Shown here one piece after another: positions 11,073-23,394 of a stretch of DNA of 64,000 bases; position 1 is the first letter of the stretch, and each line of letters opens with the position of its first letter. The notes below the pieces were generated by a model. That model searched no databases and had not been told where the DNA came from. It saw only the letters and a program-made list of their open reading frames with translations. Source of the DNA: Drosophila pseudoobscura (taxonomy: Eukaryota; Arthropoda; Insecta; Diptera; Drosophilidae); contig NC_046679.1 of NCBI RefSeq assembly GCF_009870125.1, forward strand, positions 29,388,001 through 29,452,000, written 5' to 3'. A program made the position numbers and the translations under genes.

Positions 11073-12160
11073 TAATACCGCTCCAGTGGTTTTTCAGAAA
11101 ACGCGCTAGGTTATTTCTGGGTGCTATTTCGGTGCTGGCGTCGCAAGGAATATTAGAACAACAAGGTGGAAGAACTCAGCAGCAACTTGTTCTGCTAACA
11201 CACCTTTTGGACAGTTTACTAGCAGCATGTGGCCAAGCGAATTGTTTTTTTTTTAAATTTCATTAAAATATTAAATTAAATTTGTACAGGTGTATTTAAG
11301 AACAAGGGGTACAGAAAATTCCATACGCAGGTTTTTGAATTTTTGCTCACGAATCGTACCTACGTGTGTCATTTATTCCAATAGATTGCATTTAAATCCC
11401 TGTTGCTCATTCACTTTCAAACAATTTCTATTTGGCGCGCACCACTCGGCTGGTTTAGCTCTTTTCTCTCTTTTTCGCACTCTTTGAATCGGGTATTAAT
11501 CGGGCACAGCAATGTTGCTGGCAACATTCAGTTGCATGGGCCTGACTCATGTGCCAAGAAAACGAGCAGCTTTATCCCTCAACATGGTGCGGATCTGCAT
11601 ACCCTGGGGAAGTAGGTATTATAGAGTTGAAGAAAATTTTGTCCTCCCAGGCTCCAATGATAGCAAAAACTATTAAGTCTCTGTTTTAATGCTATCACAA
11701 CGATACTTAGCAGTTTAGTGTCTTATGGAGACCAAGAATGAGTATCGGGATCAGGAAATGTATATTCAGGAAATAATCAAATGCATGAATACGTCTAAAA
11801 CATAAAACATACAAGAACAAGAACACAATTTCTTTAATTCGTACGTTTTAGAAACAGTTTTGAAAACAGGATCTTCTAAATTAACGAATTAGGGTATACA
11901 ATGTCCATACTCTAGTTGATCAGCAACAAGTCGTCAAGTACCAGCAACATTGACGTGACAACATTGCGACTGTTTTTTTGTTGAGCTCTTTTGTTTAAGC
12001 CTTGTTTCAGTAAAAATAGAATAAATGGGAGTACTTAAAAGTAGTTCATCTTGTAGAAAATGTATTCATCAACAGGATAAAACTATGTGGGCATGCTGAG
12101 GATTCTATCTAGCCAAGTAATATTCGACGGCATATCAAAAACGAGGAACTTGAATAATTC
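11073..12160. other. Intergenic region, Alg1 to the giant gene
   Basis: Moderately AT-rich unique sequence with no coding frame, RNA gene or repeat that I can recognise. Confidence 0.4.
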
Positions 12161-12175
12161 GTCAGTATATCCACG

Positions 12176-12261
12176 GTATATTTTGAATCGCGACGGTATA
12201 TTTTGGTAAATTTGTGAGGGTCAGACCGTATATCTTATCGACAAATCCGCAGGTCACACTG
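12176..12261 (+). promoter_or_regulatory. Motif 6 / motif 6 / motif 1 core promoter
   Basis: Two copies of GTATATTTT (12176-12184 and 12196-12204), each preceded by ACG, match the core of Ohler motif 6 (KTYRGTATWTTT) and sit 20 bp apart. AGGTCACACTG at 12251-12261 matches motif 1 (YGGTCACACTR) at 10 of 11 positions. Motifs 6 and 1 in this order are typical of TATA-less Drosophila promoters, so a start site on the plus strand just past 12,260 is likely. Confidence 0.65.
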
Positions 12262-12772
12262 GACAAAAACAAAATTCGGACAAGCGCGAGCGGTTGCGCG
12301 CGTGTTGAGCGCGTCGAGAAACTTGAGAAAATAAGTTGAAAAGTGTTTACTTTCGTATTTGAATGAAGATGAATGAACGTTGAACGTGTCCGGACAAGGA
12401 AGCGAACAACAGTAAAATAGTGTCGAATTTTTAACTGAATATCATCAACAAATGAATTAAAAAAAAATATAAATATTCATATTCGATAAAATAAAAAACG
12501 TGCGCTTTATATCGCATACAAATTGATAGCGGTAATTTCGCATGTTCGCCGGTCGCGTATGCGGCGCTTTTTTCTAACGGACATTGAAGTGTGCTCGCGC
12601 GCGTTTGTGTGTGGGTGTGTCTATGTGTCTGTGCTATTGGAGTGCCCAAAATACTGGGAGAAATTAATTATTGTTGGCAATTGAAGCCAAAATTAATAAG
12701 AGAAATATTTAACAAATACTAAAACAAAGTCAAAAAGTGTACCATATTGTCTGATAACTCGAAAGTTTGCCG
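12262..12772 (+). other. Probable first (5' UTR) exon of a long gene
   Basis: The sequence after the promoter has the look of a Drosophila leader: AAAAGTG-type tracts, CG-rich islands, short upstream ATGs closing quickly and no long open frame. It ends TTTGCCG then GTAAGTAAAA, a strong donor. The start is approximate. The strand is set by the donor and by the promoter motifs. Confidence 0.6.
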
Positions 12773-13964
12773 GTAAGTAAAAACGCACATCAATTTGTGA
12801 CTGCCGTTATTTGCGGCATTTTCGCCGGCAAAACAAAGTTCCACCCTCTTGCGGAGCAGGCTGGCGCTTTGATTGTGGGTGTTTTTGTATGTGTGATTGT
12901 GTGTGTGTGTGTGTGTCTGTGGAGACTGTTTTGTGGATGTTTGTTCTCGTTTTGTGTGGGGTTATTTTGAGTCAACGCTTTTCTATGTAGTAGAATTTCA
13001 AATTATATTACTCGAAACTCATGGAAAACCAAGTTTTGCGTTCTATTAAAAACTAAAAAACGTATCAAATGAGAATGTCTGGAGCAGCAGTGTTTGTGTA
13101 TGTGTGCGTAACGTATTTAAAGGGATATCCGCGTAATGCTACACGTAGTTTATCCCATTAGGCTCGTCGTCCGCCATGTCTGGGATCCAGCAGCAGCAGC
13201 AGCACCAGACGAGACGACGCTCCTTTCTTCCCCGTTGCTGCTGCCACCACAGGCGCAGCAAAGGCAAATAGCCAAAAACGCCACCCCCAAATGGTTTGGC
13301 TTGGTCTAGTTGTATGGGTGGCTTTCGGGTGGGTGTTGGTCTAGTTGTCTGGGTGGGTTTTTGGGTTTGGGTTTCGGTACCACTACTGCTGCTGCCTGTA
13401 TTCTGAATCCTGTCTCTCTGGGGTTGGCTTCCAAGTTTTCCACTGTTGATTTTTGATTTCAGTTTCTGTTTCTGTGCGGTGTTTTTTTTTATTGCGTTGC
13501 ACAAGTTTTTTATGTTCTCTACCTCTCTCTTTCTGGGTCTGTTTCTGGTCTTTCTCTTTCCTGGTGGCAGCATTTGGCATAGAAAAGTTGGGACAACTGC
13601 CGCCGGTCTAGACACGGAACCCGAGGGCACTTCTATGATTGGGTTTATGCAGTGGAAATATATAGAAAAATGGCTAGGAATTTATTAAATTTAAACAAAT
13701 CGAATCTGCATATTTGAATACAAAACACTAAAATAATAAAATCAAGTCTGCAGGTTTTCTCATGATTTTTTAATTTCATTTTCTCGTTAGTCATTCTCTC
13801 ATGTCGCCAAAAATCTTGACTTCAAGTCGCACACGCACACATACAGGTAGAACATTGTACACACACACACACACACACGTTTGCCGGGAGACCGGGATTA
13901 ACATTAGTTTTATGTTATTTCGAATTTAGTTTACCAAAAACTAAAACTGTTCTTTCTCTTGCAG
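12773..13964 (+). other. First intron of the long gene
   Basis: About 1.2 kb from GTAAGT to TTCTTTCTCTTGCAG. It holds a GT run near 12,899-12,916, CAG repeats near 13,188-13,204 and a CA run at 13,859-13,878. No convincing gene; a 163-residue minus-strand frame here is low complexity. Confidence 0.55.
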
Positions 13965-14088
13965 ATAAAGGAAAAACATATCAAAGAAGGGATTATTTGG
14001 GACTGAAAAATTCACTTTGAAAGTGCTTAAGAACAGCAAAGGAAACCTGCTCCAGGAAGAGAAAGGGAGAGAGAACGAAGAACGACAG
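13965..14088 (+). other. Probable second non-coding exon
   Basis: 124 nt bounded by a strong acceptor (TTCTTTCTCTTGCAG, 13950-13964) and a strong donor (GACAG then GTAAGTCC). Stops occur in all three frames, so it is untranslated leader, purine-rich at its 3' half (possible exonic enhancer). The next exon is not recognisable within 50 kb. Confidence 0.6.
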
Positions 14089-14805
14089 GTAAGTCCTCGT
14101 CTGACTGACTGACGGAGGGACCTGGAGGCACTCAACCTGAATAGTCGATTATCGCAGCATCTAATTTGTATGCTAGAGCCGTGTAGTGGAGCCCGTGGAG
14201 CCCGTGAAGCCCACCCGCATGTGGGGATAAGGAGCGCAACTCCAAAGGAGAGATATTTGAATAATTCGCATCATGGATTCAGAACGGATAGAAGAGCCGT
14301 TGGGGGGGCGGGGGAAGAGAGCCGTATGCACTCGTACGTATATGAAGGGGAGATGTGGCAGCAGGCAGCAGCTGCATCCATGAGCTTGCACACACAATGC
14401 CAAAATATCCTAAACAAACTTCCGCTTCGCAGACGCCCCGAGAGATAGGTGGGCTATAATTAAAGTAGGGCCAGGCCAGGCCAGTCATCGTGATGGAGGA
14501 GACATCCCGTCCATCCCTCTCTGTATGACTGCGGCGGCAAGTGCAACGGATTCCGAGCGCCTTTCGCTATTTTTGTTTGTCTCTCGCGTGTTTCGAGCTC
14601 TTTTGGGCCAGGGGACGCTGAGCGGGACTCTATGGGCAGCACCTCGATTTTCATATCTCTACGCCCCTCGCGTTTTTACTAATTTTCTTAAGTTTCTCGC
14701 AGTGTAGTGCAGATCTCTGATCGACTTCAAGTGTGCCTGTGACATTTTCCAAATAACAAAGAGAACAGGGCGAAGATGAGTGCAATGCACACAAGAAAAG
14801 TGAGC

Positions 14806-14830
14806 GAGAGAGAGAGAGAGAGAGAGAGAG
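14806..14830. repeat. GA dinucleotide run
   Basis: About 12 GA units; such runs can bind GAGA factor in flies. Further CT or GA runs lie at 15,718-15,733, 15,957-15,972 and 17,417-17,436. Confidence 0.9.
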
Positions 14831-17694
14831 CACGCTGCTAACGGAAGTGTGGTCTGTTCCTGTCCCCCTCTGGCTGGTGGCTCTATTTTCTGAAGTGGCG
14901 ATAGTTGAGAGGGTAAATGAGTTCAGTGGCTGCCGCCATACCCCCGCCCCACCCCTGCCACCGCCTGCGGCTAAACACGTGACAAACATATGGAATAGCT
15001 CTTGGGCTGTCAAAAGGCAAATGATGTTGTGCCTCAAATCAGGTAAACGAAGGCAGTAAGTGGAAGAGGAAGAGAGGTCAATGGGCTAGTTGAGAACAAG
15101 ATGTACTTAATGGAGGGTAAGGCATTGCCACAGAGCACTCTTAGAAAAGTTTCTTATTACGTTTGTGTGCCACGTGACCAAAAGAGAGAAACTAAGTCGA
15201 ATGGAACGGTATGGCTGCCACCTTATGTAAATGCACCTTGGTCTTTGGCTGCGAAGCGAGATAACAAATGAAATGCGCTTGAAATTCCGTTATATACATA
15301 CATATATCGCCGCACATGTCCTGCTCTTCCCCTCTCCCCTCTCCCTGAGCGCCCCGCGCCAGCGGGTGTTTTTTCTTATTCCTGGCACGTGGACAGACAC
15401 TCGACTGACGGGCACGCCACAACAATGAGAGACAGGAGTTCTTTCTCGTTTTATTCCTGGTCAAAATTGATGCAGTCCGAATGGGTGGAGACCTGGTGGG
15501 GGCAGAGTCGAGTTATGGTAATTCCAGTCAAGATCATCGTTTATTTGGTCTCTCGCCTCATATTAGTGTGCCTTGGGAAGCGGCAAACTGTAAAAGTGTT
15601 TTGAAGTTGAGTTTCTGTTGTTGGAAAGGTATATTAATAAGAAGGTAAGGTGTCCTATCCTATCCTTTCCTCAATATACCCTGCAATCACTGTTGCTCTT
15701 GTGATGTGCTGCCTCTGTCTCTCTCTCTCTCTCCCTTATTGTTAGTGGTACTCGCTTTTGCCTGTTGCCTTTGGGAAATATTTTGCACCTTTTACGTCTA
15801 TTGTGACATTATGCTTTTGAATAATGGACGACAACAGAAAAGCAAACACTTTTTAGAACAAACCAAATAAAGGGCATGGGAGAGAGTGAGGAAAAGCCGG
15901 TCTGCCGGAGGAGTAGAAGTAGCAGTGCAGTGGCATTGTTGGGTTAGTGGCTGCCACTCTCTCTCTCTCTTCCTTTTTGTGTATTTTGCATCCCATTTAC
16001 ATTATGTTTTGATTAAAAACTGAGCCACAGCTTTAGCCGCAGCAAAAAAGCATACAAAATAAAGAGCAGAGGAATGTTGAAAGATATGTCACTTTAGTGA
16101 ATTTTACATACCCTTTCCAGTAGTCAAAATATATCAGAAGTTAGATAATAATTACTAATAATAAATAGAAATTTCTCATAGCAGAAATATGATATTTTTC
16201 ATACATATGACGCGGTGTTTCCTTATAAAATTTCATAGAAAATACAGGTATTCCACTGGAATATTAATGTGGCATACAAAATATTTGCCAACCTCTCGTC
16301 ACAATCAAAGTACCCCTCCAAAAGCGGTACAACAAATCACAAGAAATGCAAACAAAAGCGCCGAGAGAGAGAGAGAGCGAAAGCAAGGCAAAGGCAAACA
16401 GAACGTAACAAAGTCTGGTACCGTCGCCCAGTGAAGGGGAGGAGTGTGGAGAGGGGGTGTGGGTAAATAGCTGCCAGTGCGGCGGTCAGTTTCCAGGACA
16501 GCAAAAAAAAAAAAAAAATGTTGCGGCCAAGTGAAAAAGTGCTGATTAAAATGACCAAAGAGCAAACTTGTGGCCCTGCAAAATTTATTAAAAATGGAAA
16601 TCCTTTGCTTAAAGATGACACAAGAACCTTAGGGAAAAGTATTTACGGTATTTATTTAAGCTTCATATCTCTTGGGGAGTACTAATATTTATTTTCGGGT
16701 GTGCACTGATCGACTGATCGTGTTGATGAGCCGAGCCTGAGCCGAAGAGGGAGGTGGGAGAGAGAGTGAAAAAAGTTGACGCTGTAGATGGCAGACCGCA
16801 GTGCTCTCTCTGTAAACCCAAAGAAAAAATTAAATCAAAAGCAGTTGCAATTATTATTTTTATTTTTAAAAATCTTTATACAAAATTAAATTTATTTTGT
16901 GTTGCTAATATAAACATAATTTCTTTTGTTTGCGCGTCTTCTCTTTGAAAACCAATTAAAATTAATGCCCTGCTAACCACACAAAAAAACAACAAAAAAC
17001 AACAACAAGGACAACATGTTACATGCCCGACAGGACACGATGGCGCCCTGTCACCTTCCGGGCGGAAAAAAAAAGCAGCGAAACCCGAGACGAGAGGGCC
17101 ACAGCGCGAGTGAGTCATTAGAAGTAGTGCCAGCAGGAGGGCAAGGGGGAGGCGGAAGAGGAAGAAGGATGTGTGCCTGTCTAGTCCTGGCAATTACAGA
17201 GTGCCAAAACTCTGGCTTAAAATCCGCTCTGGCCCTAAAAAACCATTATTATAAGATGAAGTTGTGTTAAATTAACAAAATGAATGGTGCAAATATTTCT
17301 CTTTGGGGGTTTTCGTTGCGATGTGCGGGCGGAGGCTGTGACAGGTCTATTCATGTTCGGTTTTGCTCTGTCTGCCGTCTCCAGGCTCTTCTTTCAGCTG
17401 TGTCTGTCTTTCTCTCCCTCTCTCTCTCTCTCTCTTTTGGCTCTGCTATCTTCAAATTTCGGTTCATTGTCGTACTCGTGGCTTGTAATCAAACAAATGA
17501 CTGCACCCAGGTGTTGCCACAGGCATGTGCTCCCCCCCCTCCCCCCACGATAACAGCGCCCCCGGAACCCCTCTCCTCTTCCTTTTTGGGGGAGTTTTTC
17601 TGTGCTGTCTTTAAAGCTCTTTTCATTGCCTGTCTTTCAGCTTCATTTTGCTCTTGACGTGCCTTCATTATTGGCTTTTGGGTAGGCTCTTCGT
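14831..17694. other. Intron segment without recognised features
   Basis: Unique and low-complexity sequence (short CT/GA runs, a 15-17 bp A run near 16,503). Open frames on both strands are rich in repeat-type residues and show no family. Confidence 0.4.
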
Positions 17695-17696
17695 CT

Positions 17697-17718
17697 CCCC
17701 CCCCCCCCCCCCCCCCCC
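17697..17718. repeat. C homopolymer, 22 bases
   Basis: Uninterrupted C run. Comparable runs in the intron: G at 18,592-18,607, C at 29,603-29,619 and C at 58,581-58,605. Lengths of such runs are uncertain in assemblies. Confidence 0.9.
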
Positions 17719-17794
17719 TCTTTACTTTAAATGATGCGCAATTTGTCGTTAATTTTTTGGGCATTTTGTTTTATGTTTTATTTCTGCCTCTCAG

Positions 17795-17909
17795 CTGAGA
17801 CTCCCTCGTTCTATCTCCCTCTAACTGTGTGCATGTTTTTCTGTCCTTCTTCTTCTTCGTCTTCTGCCACCCACACGTATTCGTTGACTTCTTCATCGTC
17901 GACTTTTGG
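17795..17909 (+). other. Candidate internal exon (cryptic or alternative)
   Basis: A pyrimidine-rich acceptor (TTTCTGCCTCTCAG, ending 17,794) and a near-perfect donor (TTTTGG then GTAAGTTTTT, 17,910) enclose 115 nt. One frame is open right through, with a Ser-rich product containing an ATG at 17,830. The length is not a multiple of three. May be an alternative leader exon or chance. Confidence 0.3.
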
Positions 17910-18675
17910 GTAAGTTTTTGTTTTATGTATTTCGGGGTTTCGGGTCCCTGCCAGGAACAAAAGTTTTTGGCATTGTCATCATCATTTCATTAATGGGATT
18001 TTTAGTTGTTATTTCTATACTATCCATACATACATACATATATGTATGTATGGGTGTATGAGTGTGTATGTCCTCGATCTATCTTCCTTGGAGGGAAAAA
18101 GCTATTAAAACATGATTATGTGCTCCAATGGGGGACCCCATTCGATTTTGTGCGCAACATTCTCTTTCAAACAGTTTCCGGCCATTGTGTTCATTACGCT
18201 AAGCGCTCGTTGAAACTAAATGGCGCTTAAAGGATTTCACAAAAAAAAAACAAACAAACAAAGAGAGAAAGAGATAGACTAAGGGAGATAGAGGAAGCCC
18301 AGCCACGTGGCAAACCCTTTTACGACGACTTCATTTTCATTAGCGAACCAGCAAAGTGCAAACCCTCCCCTCCCCCACCCCTCCCCCACCCCCACATGAA
18401 GCAAAAGTCGCGGCTCACCCAAGCGCCCACTAGCCCAACCCAAAGAGGGGGTCCGCCCTCCTCCCCCGGCAAAACTAAAGCAAACCCAGAACCAGAACCA
18501 GAACCGCTAACCGAAACAAATGCCCCGTGGCATTGTGGCAGCAGCTGCTGAAAATTTAGCAAGAGCTTTTCCTGCATCATCAGGGGGTAGTGGGGGGGGG
18601 GGGGGGGCAGGTAAATGCAGGTGACTACCTAATGGAAAGCACTTCTGAGGGATTGCTCGTGGAAACGGATGGAAT

Positions 18676-18970
18676 AAGGAATATTGAATAAATGAGGTGG
18701 AATTTGGTTCAAGAATGGTTCTCATAGTGCCACGAAGGTATACATAGATCTGAATCATCTGGTTTTGTAGGCGATATATCAGTATATAGCTTCAAAATAT
18801 AGCCATAAGCTTTATCTGAACGATATGGATAATAACGGATGGAATAAAGATGCTTTAATGCAAGGAATATTGAATAAATGAGGTGGAATTTTTTCCAAAA
18901 TGGTTCTAACTGCTCTACGAAGGTATACATAGATCTGATTCATCTGGGTTTATAGCCGATATGTCGGGGT
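18676..18970. repeat. 186 bp direct duplication
   Basis: AAGGAATATTGAATAAATGA occurs at 18,676 and 18,862, and the match continues through TACGAAGGTATACATAGATC-like sequence and a GCCGATAT-type end. Two diverged tandem copies. Confidence 0.8.
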
Positions 18971-20590
18971 TGCTTCAAATTTCCTTCATGTAGACAATAA
19001 CCGATTCATAACCGATTTATAAGCGATTTATGAAGCCAGCTATAAGCCTTTCCAGCCTTGAAAAGGTTTAACAATTTTTGCTGCAATTTTAAAGAATTTC
19101 TTCGGCCATCGAATGCGATTCGGTGTTGCAATCATGCCTTGAAGTACCCCAGAGAATCCATAAAGAGAATGCCAAATGAAGAGAATGAATGGCGAGTGAA
19201 GAGGATGATGATGATGATGATGATGACGACTGACTGCTCAACTAGCATTTAGCCAAGAGGCGGCTCATTTCACTCGACGCATCATGAAACAACGGGCATT
19301 GGCCCAACTCCAGCTGCTGCTCCCTCCCTCCCTCTCTCTGTCTGACGTGCCCCAATCCAATTGTCATGCAAATGTGCGACAATTGACAACAGAAACAGGC
19401 GCCAGACGAGATGCCATAGATGGGCAGAACAACGGCAACACATGACGCCCATGGACATGGACAGACAATTAAGTGTCAAGTTTTTCACGAACATTATAAT
19501 GGAGGCGGAGGCGGAGGAGGGAGGGGCGGGGCGGGGCGATCTGGAAATAGTGACGACGAGTGTTTTATGCTGTTTTACATTCGTTTCGGGGTGTTGGAGA
19601 GAGAGAGAGAGAGCACTGACACTGGCACTGCTCTCACATTTGTCAACGAAATCGTTGCAGAAAGAAAAAAGCACAGGAAAATCAGAGGAAAAACTCCGAC
19701 AGTTATATGAGGGATACAGACACACAACGGGGCGTATGTGTAACTTCCGGATTTTCTTGTTGTTTTTGTTGGTTCTCCTGCATTTTGATTTGAAAAAGGG
19801 ATGCCTATCCTTCCATCCTATGGCAAAAGTGGATTATGTGTGTCTGTCTGGCGGGCTGGAGGGAGGGGCACCAAGCAAACAATTGGCCAACAAAAGCCGC
19901 TTACATACAACACTTGAGGCCTCCTCCTCACACAATTCTGGCGTGCCACTGCCTGCCACTCTGCCACTGCCAACTAGACTCTGACTGCAGTTAAATTACA
20001 ATTGTTCGCTTTGTTGCACATTTGCTACTCGCTTCCATTTTGTTCCCCCCTTTTGATTTTTGCCTTCTACTCGGGCGGGTTCGGGCAGGGCGGGGGGGCT
20101 GCCTCTGTGGCAGCCTGCTAAAAGGGTATATTGTGGCAGATATTGATATGGTTTTGATTGCCTGAACCGCCTATTAATTAGCCATTAAATTTATATGAAT
20201 TAATTGTAATTTGTATTCATTTTAATCTTTAAAGATGGATATTGATTGTTAAAATTGGTGGAGAAAAATGTAATAATTAAATCTGATCCGATAACCCTAG
20301 AGCTTAAGGCCTCAGTAGCTATAGCTCCAACTTTTGTTAGTATTTAGTTTTAAACTAACTATTAGCATTATTTAATAATAATAATTTATTCTGATGCTGA
20401 GTTGCTTTGCACTTCTGAATGCTTCGATGGGACATCAATTTTGAAGGCAATTTTTGAAGCATGTATCACTGTAGAGAAATTGGATCAAAAATAATATGGA
20501 AACGTTGGGTAGGATGATGTTTTTGATGGCTCGAGGAACGAACGAGTTGTGCTCTGTAATTGAAGAGGGTTTTTGGTAATAAATCGGTCC
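18971..20590. other. Intron segment without recognised features
   Basis: Contains an ATGATG run (about 19,204-19,226), a GGC/GGA-rich patch (about 19,500-19,536) and a GA run (about 19,599-19,613). No gene seen. Confidence 0.4.
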
Positions 20591-20690
20591 TGAAACGGTT
20601 CTAAAGTTATTAGAAATAGATTGCGAATGGCTACGAAGAAGTTTACTTGGGTTTTATAGCTTTTGGAAGATGGTTATGAAACGGCTAAGA

Positions 20691-20789
20691 AACGGGTATG
20701 AAACGGGTATGGAACGGGTATGGAACGGGTATGGAACGGGTATGGAACGGGTATGGAACGGGTATGAAACGCTTATGGAATGGTTATGA
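20691..20789. repeat. 11 bp tandem array in a degenerate field
   Basis: Nine head-to-tail copies of AACGGGTATGR; copies 2-6 are identical. Related degenerate units (GGTTATGAAACGG, GGTTTTGAAAT) continue both sides from about 20,590 to 21,175, so the perfect core looks like recent expansion within an older satellite. Confidence 0.92.
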
Positions 20790-21175
20790 AAAGGATTTTT
20801 AATGGTTATATTTAAGTTATTTATTTAATTAAGTTATTTTATGGTTATAAAACGGTTATACAAAATTTTATGCAAGGCTTATAAAAACAGGTTATATATC
20901 GAGTATGAAGTGGCTATAAAACGGCTATAAAATGGTTTTGAAATGGTTTTGAAATGGTTTTAAAACGGTTATAAAACGACGAAGCTTCTATGAAACATTT
21001 ATGAAAGGACTATTGAAACCGCTATTGATCGGTTATGAAAAAGTCATGAAACGGTTGAGTATGAAACGGTAATGAAACTGTGATAAAAACTGTTATTAAA
21101 CGCCTATGAAGCGGTTAGAAGCACTTATACATCGGTTATGAAACGGTTTTTGAAACGGCTATGAATCGTGTATGG

Positions 21176-21846
21176 AAAGTAAACCCTTATTGTCTGAGAA
21201 ATACCTAAGAAGTACCCGGTTTTCAGCGATTTTCAAGTGTTTTCTTGTGCCACTAATGACGAACTAGTCCCCTTTCTCCCCTAAATCTTTCACTATGTAA
21301 ATAAATACTATGCTTCGATCGTAGTTTCTCATAGATCTTGTTGCCCTGCAACACACAGTATTCCCCATTCGAGGCCCCCCTTCTACTGCTCTGTGTGTGC
21401 TTTCCCCCTTTCGTTGGAGTCTAAAGCTATATGTAATTGTGTTTGGTCTGCATGAAGGGAGATGCACACACACACACAGACCACTGTGGCTGTGGCAGAG
21501 ACCAGGAGAGGCGGGGGGGTGGAGCAGAGGCAGAGGCAGGGGCAGAGCAGCAGGTGGAGGCCCTGCCAGCTTTTGTCACAATGTTTTTTTGCTTTGTTCC
21601 GATGCTTTGTCTGTTGTCCCCCTGCCCGCCCCCCTTGGAGGGTTTTGGGGTGTGTGCTCCAGTGTTTAAATGGTATAAAATGCTAATCGCATTTGTCTCA
21701 CACACACACAAAGAGAGCGTTGATTTATCTCTGTGTGAGTGTTGAAAAGAATATTATGGGATTTTGTAAAATTGTGTGTTGGAAAGGGGGGGGGGGGGGG
21801 AAGTGGGAATATTATTGGTAGGGAATGAGTACTGCCAAAGGATTTC

Positions 21847-21877
<31 letters not shown>

Positions 21878-22109
21878 CAGGATTTGACGGGATTTTGTCC
21901 TGCCATATTAGGGCTTAAAATTTTCAACTTTAATTGTGACAAAATTCTCAAAAATGAAATTCATTAGCCATAAATCAGCTGACGGCTGACGGAAATGTTT
22001 ACGGGGCACGCAGCTTTGGCCGCCCCATAACCCGCCCACACGCGAATGTGGCATGCCACGTCGAGCACAGGGGCCATGCCACGCAGTGGCAGCCAGACAA
22101 ACAAAACTC
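21176..22109. other. Intron segment without a gene
   Basis: Short CA, TG and G runs (G run about 21,787-21,800, TG run about 21,850-21,878). Unique GC-richer sequence at 21,970-22,109. Confidence 0.4.
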
Positions 22110-22140
22110 ATTTGCATATGCAAGTTAACTTCATTTGCAT
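22110..22140. promoter_or_regulatory. POU octamer cluster
   Basis: ATTTGCAT at 22,110-22,117 and 22,133-22,140. The first overlaps the 12 bp palindrome TTGCATATGCAA (22,112-22,123), which resembles the palindromic POU dimer site. GTTAAC lies between. A candidate enhancer core in unique sequence. Confidence 0.35.
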
Positions 22141-22372
22141 GAAATGCGACGACGCTTACACCCCCCCCCCCTCCCCCCCTCACAACCGATGGGGCAGAGG
22201 GGGGAGGACTGCACTTGGGTGACTTGAAGGAGGAGCTGAGGAACATTACCAGCCAACAGCAGCAGCGGCAGTGGCAGTGGCAGCGCCAGCGGCAGCGCCA
22301 GGGACTTGAAAACATTCACACTCAACGGCTGAGTAGCTGAACGGCACACGAAACACTCACACACTACAGATA

Positions 22373-23068
22373 CAGTGCGTTTCGAGACGGGAAGAGGGTC
22401 TCAAGGCAAGTAGTAGATTCTGGGTGGCATTATCCACCTTTAAGATGGCATAATTGGAGATGTACTTCCATATAAATATGATCTTCCAGGACTTGAGAAG
22501 ACTTTGGATCTTCCAAAAAAGAATAATGAGGAAGAGTTTAAGAGTTTGATGTAAATCTGAGGAATTTATATGGATTTATCATCAATCTCTCATGATCTCT
22601 CACGACTTAAGATGACTTTGGATCTACCAACAGAGAATATTGAAGAAGAGTTTAAGAGTTTGATGTAAATCTGAGAAATGTCTATCAATTTATCATAGAT
22701 TTATGATCGTCTAGGAATTAAGAAGAATCTTTGGATCTCAAAAAAAAAATATTTAAGAAGATTTTGAGAGTTTGATATAAATCTAAGAAAAATCTTTATC
22801 GATTTATTATCGATTTATGATCTTCCAGGACTTGAAAAGTATCTTTGGATCTCCGAAAATAGAATATTTAGGAATATTTGATTGGATCAATCAATGAAAT
22901 CTTTTTTGAAATTGGAATTTCTATCGATTTATTATCGATTTATGCATAAATTAATTGAAATTTAAGGTGTTTCAAAATCCCTAAAAATCCCTAGATAATT
23001 TGCTTTAAATAAATTCTTAGACTCAGTGCACTTCTAGCCAACTAGTCCTACACTTCTGAAACGCACTG
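22373..23068. mobile_element. TA-flanked inverted-repeat element (MITE, Tc1/mariner-like ends)
   Basis: CAGTGCGTTTC at 22,373-22,383 is repeated exactly in inverse as GAAACGCACTG at 23,058-23,068, and both ends abut TA (22,371-22,372; 23,069-23,070). A TA duplication with CAGTG-type ends is the signature of Tc1/mariner insertions. The 696 bp inside holds no transposase frame; instead about four diverged 111-114 bp tandem units start at 22,480, 22,594, 22,705 and 22,819 (GATCTTCCAGG and variants). A non-autonomous element is the simplest reading. Confidence 0.7.
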
Positions 23069-23394
23069 TATGTGTTTGTACAGTTACAGTAAGTATATAA
23101 TGTGGGTAAATGGAATACACACTAACCGAAAAGAGATGGAGAATGGCACAGGATGCGGATGAGGATGCTGTTGAGGCTGCCAAGGGAGAAACACAGGACA
23201 GGGAAGAGGGTTTTGGGGTAAGGGGTAAGGGGTAAGGGGGGCTGCTGCAGTACTAGCCTGCTTGCATTCTCATAATGAAGCATCACGAACTTTTGTATTA
23301 AAACTTATTAAATTTCTGCGGCTGCTGCAGCAGCAGCAACATCAACTCTTGCGGTGCCTGTTGTTGCCACGAGAAATACACTAAGAGAAAATTA

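Noticed and set aside
13139..13630. 163-residue minus-strand frame in intron 1
   Set aside because: Gln/Thr/Lys low complexity with a Cys run from CAG repeats; no homologous domain and no splice or promoter support.
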